Assembly (NCBI RefSeq): GCF_019303475.1
Contig: NZ_JABLSI010000058.1
Location: 1-47,615 of the forward strand
Direction: 5' to 3'
Source of the DNA: Streptomyces sp. JJ38
GTDB taxonomy: Bacteria > Actinomycetota > Actinomycetes > Streptomycetales > Streptomycetaceae
DNA: 47,615 nucleotides
This document shows, piece by piece, positions 32,291 to 40,246 of this stretch (its first letter is position 1; each line of letters opens with the position of its first letter). The notes below the pieces were generated by a model that was not told where the DNA came from, ran no database searches, and saw nothing but the letters and a program-made list of their open reading frames with translations. A program made the position numbers and the translations under genes.

Positions 32291-33199
32291 ATGTCCGTAG
32301 AACTGGGCAGCTCCAAGGTGCTCACCGAGAGCACCGAAGAGCTCGGCACCGATGCGGGGCACAGCGTGCAGAGCGTGCCCGCCGACCTGTCCGATACGCC
32401 CGGCGCGGCCGGGCCTCAGCCGCCCGACGTCGCGGCGCTCGACACCCGCACCCTGTCCCGCTCCCTGTTCCTGCGGCTGGCCTCGCTCCCCCAGGACAGC
32501 CCGGAGCGCGCCTACGTGCGGGACACGCTGATCGAGCTGAACCTGCCGCTGGTGCGCTACGCCGCGGCCCGGTTCCGCAGCCGGAACGAGCCGATGGAGG
32601 ACATCGTCCAGGTCGGCACCATCGGCCTGATCAAGGCGATCGACCGGTTCGACAGCGAACGCGGCGTGGAGTTCCCGACCTTCGCGATGCCGACGGTCGT
32701 CGGGGAGATCAAGCGCTTCTTCCGTGACACCTCCTGGTCCGTGCGGGTGCCGCGGCGGCTCCAGGAGCTGCGCCTCGCGCTGACGAAGGCGAGCGACGAA
32801 CTCTCCCAGCAGCTCGACAGATCGCCCACCGTCGCCGAACTCGCCTCCTGCCTCGGGGTGTCGGAGGAGGACGTCGTCGACGGGCTGGCGGTCGGCAACG
32901 CCTACACGGCCAGCTCGCTGGACTCCCCCGCCCTGGAGGAGGACGGCGGCGAGGGCTCCCTCGCGGACCGTCTGGGCTACGAGGACGCCGCGCTGGAGGG
33001 CGTCGAGTACCGGGAGTCGCTGAAGCCGCTCCTGGCCCGCCTGCCGGCCAGGGAACGGCAGATCATCATGCTGCGGTTCTTCGGCAACATGACGCAGTCC
33101 CAGATCGGCGAGGAGGTCGGCATCTCCCAGATGCACGTCTCCCGGCTGCTGACGAGGACGCTGGCCCAGCTCAGGGACGGGCTCATCGCGGAGGAGTGA
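32291..33199 (+). CDS. SigB/SigF-family RNA polymerase sigma factor (second of two)
   Basis: The 302-residue factor is a close relative of its upstream neighbour, with the same order of regions: L-N-L-P-L-V-R-Y-A-A-A-R-F, V-G-T-I-G-L-I-K-A-I-D-R-F, F-A-M-P-T-V-V-G-E-I-K-R-F, and a region 4 HTH I-G-E-E-V-G-I-S-Q-M-H-V-S-R-L-L. It differs in an N-terminal extension of about 50 Ser/Thr/Glu-rich residues. ATG 32291 has AGGGGGTGG just upstream. The 200-bp gap before it suggests its own promoter. A 9-bp hairpin follows the gene. Confidence 0.92.
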   Translation: MSVELGSSKVLTESTEELGTDAGHSVQSVPADLSDTPGAAGPQPPDVAALDTRTLSRSLFLRLASLPQDSPERAYVRDTLIELNLPLVRYAAARFRSRNEPMEDIVQVGTIGLIKAIDRFDSERGVEFPTFAMPTVVGEIKRFFRDTSWSVRVPRRLQELRLALTKASDELSQQLDRSPTVAELASCLGVSEEDVVDGLAVGNAYTASSLDSPALEEDGGEGSLADRLGYEDAALEGVEYRESLKPLLARLPARERQIIMLRFFGNMTQSQIGEEVGISQMHVSRLLTRTLAQLRDGLIAEE

Positions 33200-33208
33200 T
33201 CACCCCGG

Positions 33209-33230
33209 GGCGCCGCGGACGCGCGGCGCC
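33209..33230 (+). terminator. Terminator after the second sigma factor
   Basis: GGCGCCGCG and CGCGGCGCC form a 9-bp stem with a GACG loop, 9 bp after the stop codon. Confidence 0.7.
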
Positions 33231-33433
33231 GCGAGGCGGAGGAGCCGGAGGGAGGGACGGTCCGCTGGTGCGCACGGCGCGGCGGCGGCCGGTCCTGCTG
33301 CGGCCCGGGCCTGCCCGGGCGGGTGAATACGCACCCGTGAACACGCCCCGGAAGCCCTGAGCCGCGGAAGCGGCCCGGGCGTCCGGGAACGCGTCGGGAG
33401 AGTCCGGGAACGTCCGAGGGAGCTCGGCAGAGC

Positions 33434-33646
33434 TCAGGAGACGGCGAACCAGACGACGGCGGCGAGTACGGCCACCGCGACGACGACGCCCACGATCAGC
33501 CCGACGCGCGGGCCGGCGGGGGCCGGTGCGGCTGCGGCGGCCCGGCGGGGGCCGCCCTCGTCCACGAAGGCGCGGAACATCTGCGTGCTGCCGGCCGGGT
33601 CCTGGTTGCCCTCGGGTCCGTGGGGCACCTGCGGGTGATGAGCCAT
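33434..33646 (-). CDS. Small membrane protein (70 aa)
   Basis: The product has a polar, Pro/His/Gln-rich first 30 residues, a basic/Ala/Pro stretch and a C-terminal hydrophobic helix (residues 49-69, V-G-V-V-V-A-V-A-V-L-A-A-V-V). It fits a tail-anchored protein. ATG 33646 is weakly supported by TAGGG upstream. No family is recognised. It lies between the sigma gene and the divergent transporter. Confidence 0.6.
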   Translation of the reverse strand: MAHHPQVPHGPEGNQDPAGSTQMFRAFVDEGGPRRAAAAAPAPAGPRVGLIVGVVVAVAVLAAVVWFAVS

Positions 33647-33779
33647 AGGCGGACCCTAGCGAAAGCGTGGCCGGCCGCGCACCCGGTGGCCCGCGCCGCA
33701 TCGCGTTGGCCGGAGCTTTAAGGATTGTTTGCCCAGCCTGCCCGGATTTCGTTTGGCGGCGTCCAGCTCCGCGCTTATG

Positions 33780-33794
33780 GTTGCTTAGAGCAAC
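33780..33794. promoter_or_regulatory. 15-nt palindrome in the transporter promoter
   Basis: GTTGCT-TAG-AGCAAC is perfectly symmetrical and ends 17 bp before ATG 33812. This is the form and position of a MarR/TetR-type operator controlling an efflux gene. Confidence 0.55.
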
Positions 33795-33811
33795 GAAGTA
33801 CGGAGGCGGGT

Positions 33812-35596
33812 ATGGCGAGGCCGGACACAGCCGAGGAAGACATACCGGGCGGGCCATCGGCCCCGCCCGGGCCCACGACCGGCAGCGCGACCTCGCCCCG
33901 CGGCGCGGCCGAGGTCAACACCGGCACCGACCTCGGTATCGCGGCCGCGTCCGGGACGGACCGTGCCCCGGGCACGGCGGCCGAGGTCCGCGGGCCCGTA
34001 GCCGACACCGGAATATCGACCGCCGGGGGCTCCGACGGCGGGGGCTCCCACGCCGGGAGCTCCCACGCCGGGAGCTCCGACCCCGGCGCGCCGGCCATGA
34101 CACACCGGCAGGTCATGGAGGCCCTCTCCGGGCTCCTGCTCGGCATGTTCGTCGCCATCCTCTCCTCGACCGTCGTCTCCAACGCCCTGCCGCGGATCGT
34201 CTCCGATCTCGGCGGCGGCCAGAGCGCCTACACCTGGGTCGTCACCGCCTCCCTGCTCACCATGACGGCCTCCACCCCGCTGTGGGGCAAGCTCGCCGAC
34301 CTCGCGAGCAAGAAAGCCCTCGTGCAGAGCGCGATCGTCGTCTTCGTGCTCGCCTCCGCCGGGGCGGGACTCGCGCAGACCACCGGGCAGCTCATCGCGT
34401 TCCGGGCGGTTCAGGGCCTGGGCATGGGCGGGCTGGTCGCCTTGGCCCAGACGATCCTCGCCGCCATGGTCTCGCCACGCGAACGCGGCCGTTACAGCGG
34501 GTACTTCGGCGCGACGTTCGCCGTCGCCACCGTCGGCGGCCCCCTGCTCGGCGGCGTCATCACCGACGCCCCGGGGCTCGGCTGGCGGTGGTGCTTCTAC
34601 GTCAGCGTGCCCTTCGCCGTCCTGGCGCTCGCCGTGCTCCAGAGGACGTTGCGGCTGCCGGTCGTCCGCCGGGAGGGCGTGCGCATCGACTGGCTCGGCG
34701 CGGTGCTCGTCAGCGCCGCCGTCTCGCTGCTGCTCGTCTGGGTGACGCTCGCGGGTCAGAGCTACCCGTGGAAGTCCTGGCAGACCCTGGCCATGACCAG
34801 CGGCTCGGTCCTGTTGGGCCTGGCCTTCGTCGCCGTGGAGTCCCGCGCCGCCGAACCCGTCATCCCGCTGCGGCTGTTCCGCAACCGCACGATCGCGCTG
34901 ACCTCGTTCGCCTCGCTCTGCGTCGGCATCGCGATGTTCGGGGCGACGGTGTTCCTCAGCCAGTACTTCCAGCTGGCCCGGGGCGAGTCCCCCACGATGT
35001 CGGGAGTGCTGACCATTCCGATGATCGGCGGCCTGTTCCTGTCCTCGACGCTCTCCGGACAGGTCATCTCCCGCACCGGGCGCTGGAAGGGCTGGCTCGT
35101 GGCGGGCGCCGTCCTCATGAGCGCCGGCCTCGGGCTGCTCGGCGGCATGCGCCACGACACCCCGTACTGGCACGTGGCCGTCTTCATGGCCCTGCTGGGG
35201 CTCGGCATCGGCATGATGATGCAGAACCTGGTGCTGGCGACGCAGAATCAGGTGTCCCTGGCCGATCTGGGCTCCGCCAGCTCGACGATCACGTTCTTCC
35301 GCTCGCTCGGCGGTGCGGTGGGCGTGTCCGCGCTGGGCGCGGTGCTCTCCGAGCGCATCTCGGTCTACGTACGCGACGGCATGGCACGGGCGGGCATGAC
35401 GCACGACGGCCCGACCGGTGGCTCCGGCAGCGCCATCCCCGACCTCGACACACTGCCCGGGCCGGTGCGCGCGATCATCGAGAGCGCGTACGGCCACGGC
35501 ATCGCCGACATCTACCTCTACGCCACCCCGTTCGCCCTGCTCGCGCTGGCGCTGGTGGTCTGCGTGCGCGAGGTCCCGCTGAAGACGACCCCCTGA
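33812..35596 (+). CDS. DHA2-family MFS drug-efflux transporter
   Basis: The 594-residue protein has a long unstructured N-terminal tail (about 95 residues, Gly/Ser/Thr/Ala-rich with a repeated S-H-A-G-S) before 14 transmembrane segments. DHA2 marks: L-D/S-x-T-V-V-S-N-A-L-P in helix 1 (motif D1 variant S-S-T-V-V-S-N-A-L-P), P-L-W-G-K-L-A-D motif A, and R-A-V-Q-G-L-G-M-G-G-L motif B/C region. Such proteins expel drugs or metabolites by proton antiport. ATG 33812 has GGAGG 6 nt upstream. A palindrome overlaps its promoter, but no regulator gene is adjacent, so the regulator acts from elsewhere. Confidence 0.92.
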   Translation: MARPDTAEEDIPGGPSAPPGPTTGSATSPRGAAEVNTGTDLGIAAASGTDRAPGTAAEVRGPVADTGISTAGGSDGGGSHAGSSHAGSSDPGAPAMTHRQVMEALSGLLLGMFVAILSSTVVSNALPRIVSDLGGGQSAYTWVVTASLLTMTASTPLWGKLADLASKKALVQSAIVVFVLASAGAGLAQTTGQLIAFRAVQGLGMGGLVALAQTILAAMVSPRERGRYSGYFGATFAVATVGGPLLGGVITDAPGLGWRWCFYVSVPFAVLALAVLQRTLRLPVVRREGVRIDWLGAVLVSAAVSLLLVWVTLAGQSYPWKSWQTLAMTSGSVLLGLAFVAVESRAAEPVIPLRLFRNRTIALTSFASLCVGIAMFGATVFLSQYFQLARGESPTMSGVLTIPMIGGLFLSSTLSGQVISRTGRWKGWLVAGAVLMSAGLGLLGGMRHDTPYWHVAVFMALLGLGIGMMMQNLVLATQNQVSLADLGSASSTITFFRSLGGAVGVSALGAVLSERISVYVRDGMARAGMTHDGPTGGSGSAIPDLDTLPGPVRAIIESAYGHGIADIYLYATPFALLALALVVCVREVPLKTTP

Positions 35597-35618
35597 CGCG
35601 ACGGGCGGGCCGTACGCC

Positions 35619-35678
35619 GGGGCGTCGTACACCGGGGCGTCGTGCGGCGGGGCGTCGTGCGGCGGGGCGTCAGACGGC
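35619..35678. repeat. 15-bp tandem repeat, four copies
   Basis: Units beginning GGGGCGTCGT start at 35619, 35634, 35649 and 35664, each 15 bp long, with small changes in the last bases. A weaker copy precedes them. The last unit covers the stop codon of the amidohydrolase gene. Confidence 0.75.
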
Positions 35679-36614
35679 GGGCAGGGCGAAGAGCCGCGCG
35701 GCGTTGTCGTGGACGACGGCGCGCAGCCAGTCGTCGTCCTGCCCGAGCCGGGTGAGCGACTCCAGGGCGTGCGCGTAGCCGTAGGGGATGTTGGGGAAGT
35801 CGCTGCCGAAGAGGATGCGGTCCCGGTGCTCGGCCAGCCGGGGGCGCAGCCCGGACGGGAAGGGCAGGAGCGACTCGGAGAAGTCGGTGAAGGCCATGGT
35901 GGTGTCCAGGTGGACCCCGGGGTGGACCTCGGCCAGTTCCAGGAACTCGCGGTACTCGGGCATGCCCATGTGCGCGACGATCAGCCGCAGCCGGGGGTGA
36001 CGGGCCAGGACGTCGGCGATCGGCCCGGGGCCGGTGTGCTTGCCGGGCGCGGGGCCCGAACCGCAGTGGATCACCGTCGGCACCCCGGACTCGGCCAGCA
36101 GCCCCCAGACGGGGTCGAGCAGCGGATCGGCCGGATCGTAGTCGCCGACCTGGACGTGGGCCTTGCACACCCGCGCCCCCGCGGAGATCGCGCGCTCCAG
36201 GTACGCCGGGGCCTCCGGCTCCGGGAAGAACGTCGCGGTGTGCAGGCAGTCCGGGTGCCGGGCGGCGAACCCCGCGCTCCAGTCGTTGAGCCAGGCCGCC
36301 ATCCCCGGTTTGTGCGGGTAGATCATCGCCGTGAAGGCCCGGACCCCGAAGCCCCGCAGCACGGCCAGCCGCTCCTCCTCCGCGTAGCGGTAGGTGATCG
36401 GCCACTCGACGGAGGTCTTCGGCCCGACGGCGTCGAAGTACGCCCACACCTTGTCCAGCACCCGCTGCGGCATGAAGTGCGTGTGCACGTCGACGAGTCC
36501 GGGCAGCCCGAGGCCCCGCCAGAACGCCTGGACGCGGCGCTCCTCACCGGGGGCGGGGCACTCGCCACCCGATCGTTCGGCGGGGGCCGTCGACGGTTCG
36601 CGGGTCTCACACAC
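35670..36614 (-). CDS. Amidohydrolase-family metal-dependent hydrolase
   Basis: The 314-residue protein is of the amidohydrolase_2 type (ACMSD-like). It has V-D-V-H-T-H-F-M-P near the start (first metal-binding H-x-H), K-A-H-V-Q-V-G in the middle, V-I-H-C-G-S-G-P, I-V-A-H-M-G-M-P and the late catalytic Asp in L-F-G-S-D-F-P-N-I-P. These residues form the usual TIM-barrel metal site. Members decarboxylate or hydrolyse aromatic or cyclic acids; the substrate here is unknown. GTG 36614 is a guess; GTG 36674 is in frame. The 3' end is built from a 15-bp tandem repeat. Confidence 0.85.
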   Translation of the reverse strand: MCETREPSTAPAERSGGECPAPGEERRVQAFWRGLGLPGLVDVHTHFMPQRVLDKVWAYFDAVGPKTSVEWPITYRYAEEERLAVLRGFGVRAFTAMIYPHKPGMAAWLNDWSAGFAARHPDCLHTATFFPEPEAPAYLERAISAGARVCKAHVQVGDYDPADPLLDPVWGLLAESGVPTVIHCGSGPAPGKHTGPGPIADVLARHPRLRLIVAHMGMPEYREFLELAEVHPGVHLDTTMAFTDFSESLLPFPSGLRPRLAEHRDRILFGSDFPNIPYGYAHALESLTRLGQDDDWLRAVVHDNAARLFALPAV

Positions 36615-37158
36615 GGCTCCGAGCCTACGACTCCCCCGCGCCGCACCGACCGTCACCGGTACGTCAACGGCCACCGGAGCCGTGCCGGGGCCGAGCGGTG
36701 TCGGCTGGCGGCACGGTGGTGGTGCGTTGGGTTCGCGATGGGGGTTCGGTGGGGTTCCGCTGATGGCTCGGTCTGCCGCGCTGACCTCGCGGTGGAAGCG
36801 GGCCGACTTCGCGGTGGGCCCGGGGCCCGACGTCGGTCCGACGACGGCCGGACGGCCGAGCGGTGACGCGCAGGCAGCGCGGAATCGGCCCCGGCGACGC
36901 TTTCCGGCCGATTGTCAAACAGTCGCAAATCGCCCTTCTCGCACACCGCGGAAACGATTCCCCGCCCCGCACCTGGTCGGCACCCGCGCCCATCCCGTCA
37001 CAACAAGCCACTGATTGAGTACGCAACGTTTCCAAAAATGACGGGTCAGTGTGCGCTTTCGAGGAGTAATCGGCAGACTCCGGAACGCAATCCGTCACCC
37101 GGCGCCCGGGAACCGAACCGGGACCGGACCGAACCGTTTCTGCGGAAGGAAGCACACC
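36615..37158. other. Long intergenic region before the protease inhibitor gene
   Basis: This 544-bp stretch has divergent promoters for the amidohydrolase and the inhibitor. It becomes distinctly A/T-richer from about 36910 to 37070, as expected for a strong promoter. A hairpin with 8-bp arms (AATCGGCC/GGCCGATT, 36883-36913) is present. No coding frame is convincing. Confidence 0.55.
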
Positions 37159-37578
37159 ATGCGGAAGACCGCGAAGCTGGCGGTGGGCGCGCTGATAACA
37201 GCAGCCGCGCTCGTACCTTTCGGCGGCACCGCCCACGCCGCCCCCGCCTCGCTCTACGCACCCTCGGCCCTGGCGCTGACCGTCGCCTCGGGCGACACCG
37301 CCGCCACCGCGACGCCCGAACGGGCCGTCACCCTCTCCTGCACACCCTCGACCACCGGCACACACCCGGACCCGGCCGCCGCCTGCGCCGACCTCGCGCG
37401 GGTGGACGGGGACTTCGGCAGCCTCGCCGCCGATCCCGAGCGGTTCTGCCCCCTGTACTACGACCCGGTCGTCGTCACGGCCGTCGGTGTCTGGAACGGC
37501 CAGCGCGTCTCCTACGAGCGCACCTACGGCAACGCCTGCCAACTGGGCGCCGAAGCCCACTCGGTGTTCGCCTTCTGA
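37159..37578 (+). CDS. Subtilisin-inhibitor-like (SSI) protease inhibitor
   Basis: The 139-residue precursor has a signal peptide (K-T-A-K-L..., cleavage after A-H-A) and an SSI domain. Four conserved cysteines are present: two in L-S-C-T-P...A-A-A-C-A-D-L and one each in F-C-P-L-Y-Y-D-P and G-N-A-C-Q-L. The reactive-site loop is C-P-L-Y-Y-D-P; by alignment to SSI (C-P-M-V-Y-D-P) the P1 residue is Leu and P1' Tyr, suggesting inhibition of subtilisin/chymotrypsin-like proteases. The typical V-S-Y-E-R and S-V-F-A-F end are intact. ATG 37159 has GGAAGGA upstream. A long terminator follows. Confidence 0.93.
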   Translation: MRKTAKLAVGALITAAALVPFGGTAHAAPASLYAPSALALTVASGDTAATATPERAVTLSCTPSTTGTHPDPAAACADLARVDGDFGSLAADPERFCPLYYDPVVVTAVGVWNGQRVSYERTYGNACQLGAEAHSVFAF

Positions 37579-37629
37579 GCCCGTTCCCCCTGGTCCGTCC
37601 CGCTCTGCCTCCCCGCGGCGGGACGCCTG

Positions 37630-37675
37630 CCGGGGGCGGCCCGGAGACTCCCCCGCTCTCCGTGGCCGCCCCCGG
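37630..37675 (+). terminator. Strong terminator after the SSI gene
   Basis: CCGGGGGCGGCC pairs with GGCCGCCCCCGG; the stem continues inward with CGGAGA/TCTCCG and a 1-nt bulge, giving 18 bp in all, then TTT. It also faces the convergent gene ending at 37695. Confidence 0.85.
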
Positions 37676-37694
37676 TTTCGCATGGGTGGGGGCC

Positions 37695-39260
37695 TCAGCC
37701 CTCCAGCGGCCGCCAGCCCTTCTCCGGCCAGTGGAAGAGCTCCGGGCGTCCCTCCGCACCGCTCGTGCGGAAGGGGCGCCCGTTGTCGTCGATGCGGAGC
37801 GTCCCCGAGCGGCCCCCGGCCGACCACGCCAGCTCCAGGTACCAGTCGCAGTCGCACCTGACCGCCGACGCCTCGATCCGCAGCACCTGCGGCTCACCGG
37901 CCGAGACCCGGAAAGGCATCCGCGGCACGGGCAGCACGTGCTCTGTGCTGCCGCCCTCGATGAGGAGGCCGTCCTCGGGCACGGCAACCGGCCGCTCGGC
38001 GTCGAGGTTCACGGTGAAGCGGGCCGGTGTGAGGGCTCCACCACAGCCGTGCTCCATCGCGTACGACGTCCACGGCAGCGGGGTGCGGCGCTCCACCATC
38101 CGGACGTGGAGATCCTGCAGGACGACGGCCGTGTCGCCCACTCCCTGGACCGTGACCTCCACGTTGGTGCGGCCCGCGTGCACCGCGTCCAGCTTGCCGG
38201 CCCAGGCCGGGGCGTCCTGCTCCACCGGCGGCGCCGGCACGTCCTCGGGCCCGGTGACCCCCGGGTCCACGAGGTACCGGTGATCACAGTGCGCCTGCCA
38301 CACGTGGGAGCGGGTGGTGATGGTCAGCGGTACCGGAGAGCCCGGGCCCTGGGCCGTGCCACCGTCCTGCCGAGCGCCCCGGTCACCGGCGCCGGAAGGG
38401 GAGGGTTCGGGTGCGCCCGAGTCGGTGGCCCCGCCGTCGGAGGGTTCGGCGGAGGCTCCCCGTCCGTCCGGCTCCATGGCTCCCGACGGGCCGCCGCCCT
38501 TCGGACCCGGCTCCGGACCCGGGTCCGCAGAGGCACCGGGTGCCGCCTGTTCGGACCCTCCCGGCTCCACCCCACGTCCGACGGCCACCAGCACCGCGGC
38601 CATCAGGACGGCGAGCGCCACCGCCACGGCCACGGGTACGGGACGGCGCCGCAGAGCACCGCGCACCCGCGCGGCACGGGTGACGGAAGCCGCGCCGGTC
38701 GGGCCGGCCACGGGCGCGGACACGCCCCCGGGCGGCCAGCCGGGTGCGCCCGCCGGTACGCCGGTGCTCGGCCTGCCCTCCTCGGGCACCGGGCCGTCGG
38801 ACGGCACGGTCTCGGCCTGCGCCGGAGCGGGTTTCGCAGGCGGTGCGGCGCCAGGCCCGGTTCCGGGGGCGGGGGCGGTTCCGGAGGCGGGGGCGGGGCC
38901 CGGGGTGGGCTCGGGCTCGTCCGGCCCCGGTGCCGCGGGCCCCTCCGCCGTCGGCTCCTCGGGTGGCGGCGGGTTTCGCAGGGCGGCCGCCGCGGCCGTG
39001 GCCGCCGTCTTCGCCGCATGCGCCACGAGCCAGCGTCGGTGCAACTCGGCCAGCTCGTCGGTCGTCGCCCCGCAGAGCCGCGCCAGCCGCTCCACGGGCG
39101 CGTAGTCCCCGGGCACGGCGACGCCGTGGCAGTAGCGGTGCAGGGTGGACGTCCCCAGATGGCACCGCTTGGCGAGGAAGCCGTAGCTGTGCCCCGACCG
39201 TTCCTTCAGCTCACGGAGCAACGCCGCGAACCCCGCCGCTTCCCCCTGCCCTCCGGCCAC
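37695..39260 (-). CDS. HTH-domain transmembrane protein with extracytoplasmic C-terminal domain
   Basis: The 521-residue protein has an N-terminal XRE-type HTH (about 8-75: F-A-A-L-L-R-E-L-K-E-R-S-G, L-A-K-R-C-H-L-G-T-S-T-L-H-R-Y, V-E-R-L-A-R-L-C-G). A long Pro/Ala/Glu linker leads to a single membrane helix (about 208-228, V-A-V-A-V-A-L-A-V-L), a second Gly/Pro/Ser linker and a C-terminal outer domain (about 310-521) with cysteines at A-H-C-D-H-R and V-R-C-D-C-D-W. The layout suggests a membrane-bound regulator or sensor known in many Streptomyces copies without assigned function. GTG 39260 is the start, after GGGGGTG. It is divergent from the secreted protein at 39429. Confidence 0.8.
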   Translation of the reverse strand: MAGGQGEAAGFAALLRELKERSGHSYGFLAKRCHLGTSTLHRYCHGVAVPGDYAPVERLARLCGATTDELAELHRRWLVAHAAKTAATAAAAALRNPPPPEEPTAEGPAAPGPDEPEPTPGPAPASGTAPAPGTGPGAAPPAKPAPAQAETVPSDGPVPEEGRPSTGVPAGAPGWPPGGVSAPVAGPTGAASVTRAARVRGALRRRPVPVAVAVALAVLMAAVLVAVGRGVEPGGSEQAAPGASADPGPEPGPKGGGPSGAMEPDGRGASAEPSDGGATDSGAPEPSPSGAGDRGARQDGGTAQGPGSPVPLTITTRSHVWQAHCDHRYLVDPGVTGPEDVPAPPVEQDAPAWAGKLDAVHAGRTNVEVTVQGVGDTAVVLQDLHVRMVERRTPLPWTSYAMEHGCGGALTPARFTVNLDAERPVAVPEDGLLIEGGSTEHVLPVPRMPFRVSAGEPQVLRIEASAVRCDCDWYLELAWSAGGRSGTLRIDDNGRPFRTSGAEGRPELFHWPEKGWRPLEG

Positions 39261-39428
39261 CGAAACACCCCCGTCGACCCTTCCGGAACGCTTTCGTTTC
39301 CCCTGATGAGAGTACCTGTCGGCGTTCCACCGTCCCGGATGCGGCGGAGAACGCGCGGGCCGGGACGGGAACGGCCCCAGACTGATGCCGGGCCCCACCG
39401 ATGACCAGCGAGAACCGAGGAGACCCGG

Positions 39429-40064
39429 ATGAACCGCAAGACCCGTTCCACCCGTATCGCCGGAGCCGTCGCCGTGGCCGGCGCGGCCGTCCTGGCCTTC
39501 ACCGCGGTGGGCTCGGCACAGGCGGACCCCACCGGCGTCCGCGTGACGGAGGCGCCGTCGCGCCAGGCCGTCTCGTCGGGGCCCTTCGAGCTGCTCGACG
39601 CCGCGGACATGCCGCCCGCCTCCACCCCCTGGAAGGCCGGGCCCGTCACCGACGGCGCCGGGGGCGAGCAGGCCTGCGTGGACGATCTCGTTCCCGACAA
39701 CGGCTCGGTGCACCGCGACTTCTCCACCGAGCTGGACACCGAGGGAGTGCAGATCGTGCACGAGGCGGCGAGCGTCCGCGAGGCCGCGCAGCTCACGACC
39801 GAGCTGCGCGCCGCCGTCGCGAACTGCGCCGAGCGGTTCGCCGAGCGGTACCCGGAGGGCACGTCGTACGAGCGTGAGCTGGGGCGCGTGCACGCCGTGC
39901 AGGTGTCGCTGCCCGGGTCCAGCGTGAGCGTCCATCTGCTCGGCGTCGCCCGCAGCGGAACGCGCGTGACCGTCGTGCAGTGGGGGCAGATGGGGACGCT
40001 GGACGACGCCCCCGTGCGTGACTTCCGCGAGACGCTGCGCACGGCCGTGCACGGACTGCGCTGA
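39429..40064 (+). CDS. Secreted hypothetical protein
   Basis: The 211-residue product has a signal peptide (N-R-K-T-R-S-T-R start, hydrophobic core, cleavage after G-S-A-Q-A). The mature part carries two cysteines (Q-A-C-V-D-D and A-N-C-A-E-R) and an alpha/beta pattern (V-H-E-A-A-S-V-R-E-A-A-Q, V-H-L-L-G-V-A-R-S-G-T-R-V). It resembles the extracellular PknH-like sensor domains found alone in actinomycetes, but I would not assign a ligand. GGAGACC lies upstream of ATG 39429. A hairpin with tandem repeats follows. Confidence 0.75.
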   Translation: MNRKTRSTRIAGAVAVAGAAVLAFTAVGSAQADPTGVRVTEAPSRQAVSSGPFELLDAADMPPASTPWKAGPVTDGAGGEQACVDDLVPDNGSVHRDFSTELDTEGVQIVHEAASVREAAQLTTELRAAVANCAERFAERYPEGTSYERELGRVHAVQVSLPGSSVSVHLLGVARSGTRVTVVQWGQMGTLDDAPVRDFRETLRTAVHGLR

Positions 40065-40078
40065 ACCGCCGACGGCCG

Positions 40079-40129
40079 GTGGAGGCCGGTGGACCCCACG
40101 CGGGAGGGGAGGAGTCCACCGGCCTCCAC
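40079..40129 (+). terminator. Terminator-like inverted repeat after the secreted protein
   Basis: GTGGAGGCCGGTGGAC and GTCCACCGGCCTCCAC are perfect 16-nt arms around a 19-nt loop, starting 14 bp after the stop codon. Confidence 0.75.
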
Positions 40130-40150
40130 GGGCCTCCACGGGCCTCCACG
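40121..40150. repeat. 10-bp tandem repeat, three copies
   Basis: GGCCTCCACG occurs three times in a row; the first copy is part of the hairpin arm, so the repeat seems to have grown from the terminator. Confidence 0.7.
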
Positions 40151-40246
40151 GGCGGGGCGTTCCGCGGCGTCCCGAAGGCCGGGACGGAGCCGGACTCAGC
40201 TCCTGGCCCCTCCCGCCGCAGCGGCACCGCGTGCCACAGTGCTGAC

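Noticed and set aside
35619..35678. Possible CRISPR array
   Set aside because: Units are contiguous 15-bp copies with no spacers, and no cas genes are present.
36912..39404. 830-codon plus-strand frame
   Set aside because: It overlaps the SSI gene in another frame and the HTH-transmembrane gene on the other strand; low-complexity Arg/Gly/Pro content.
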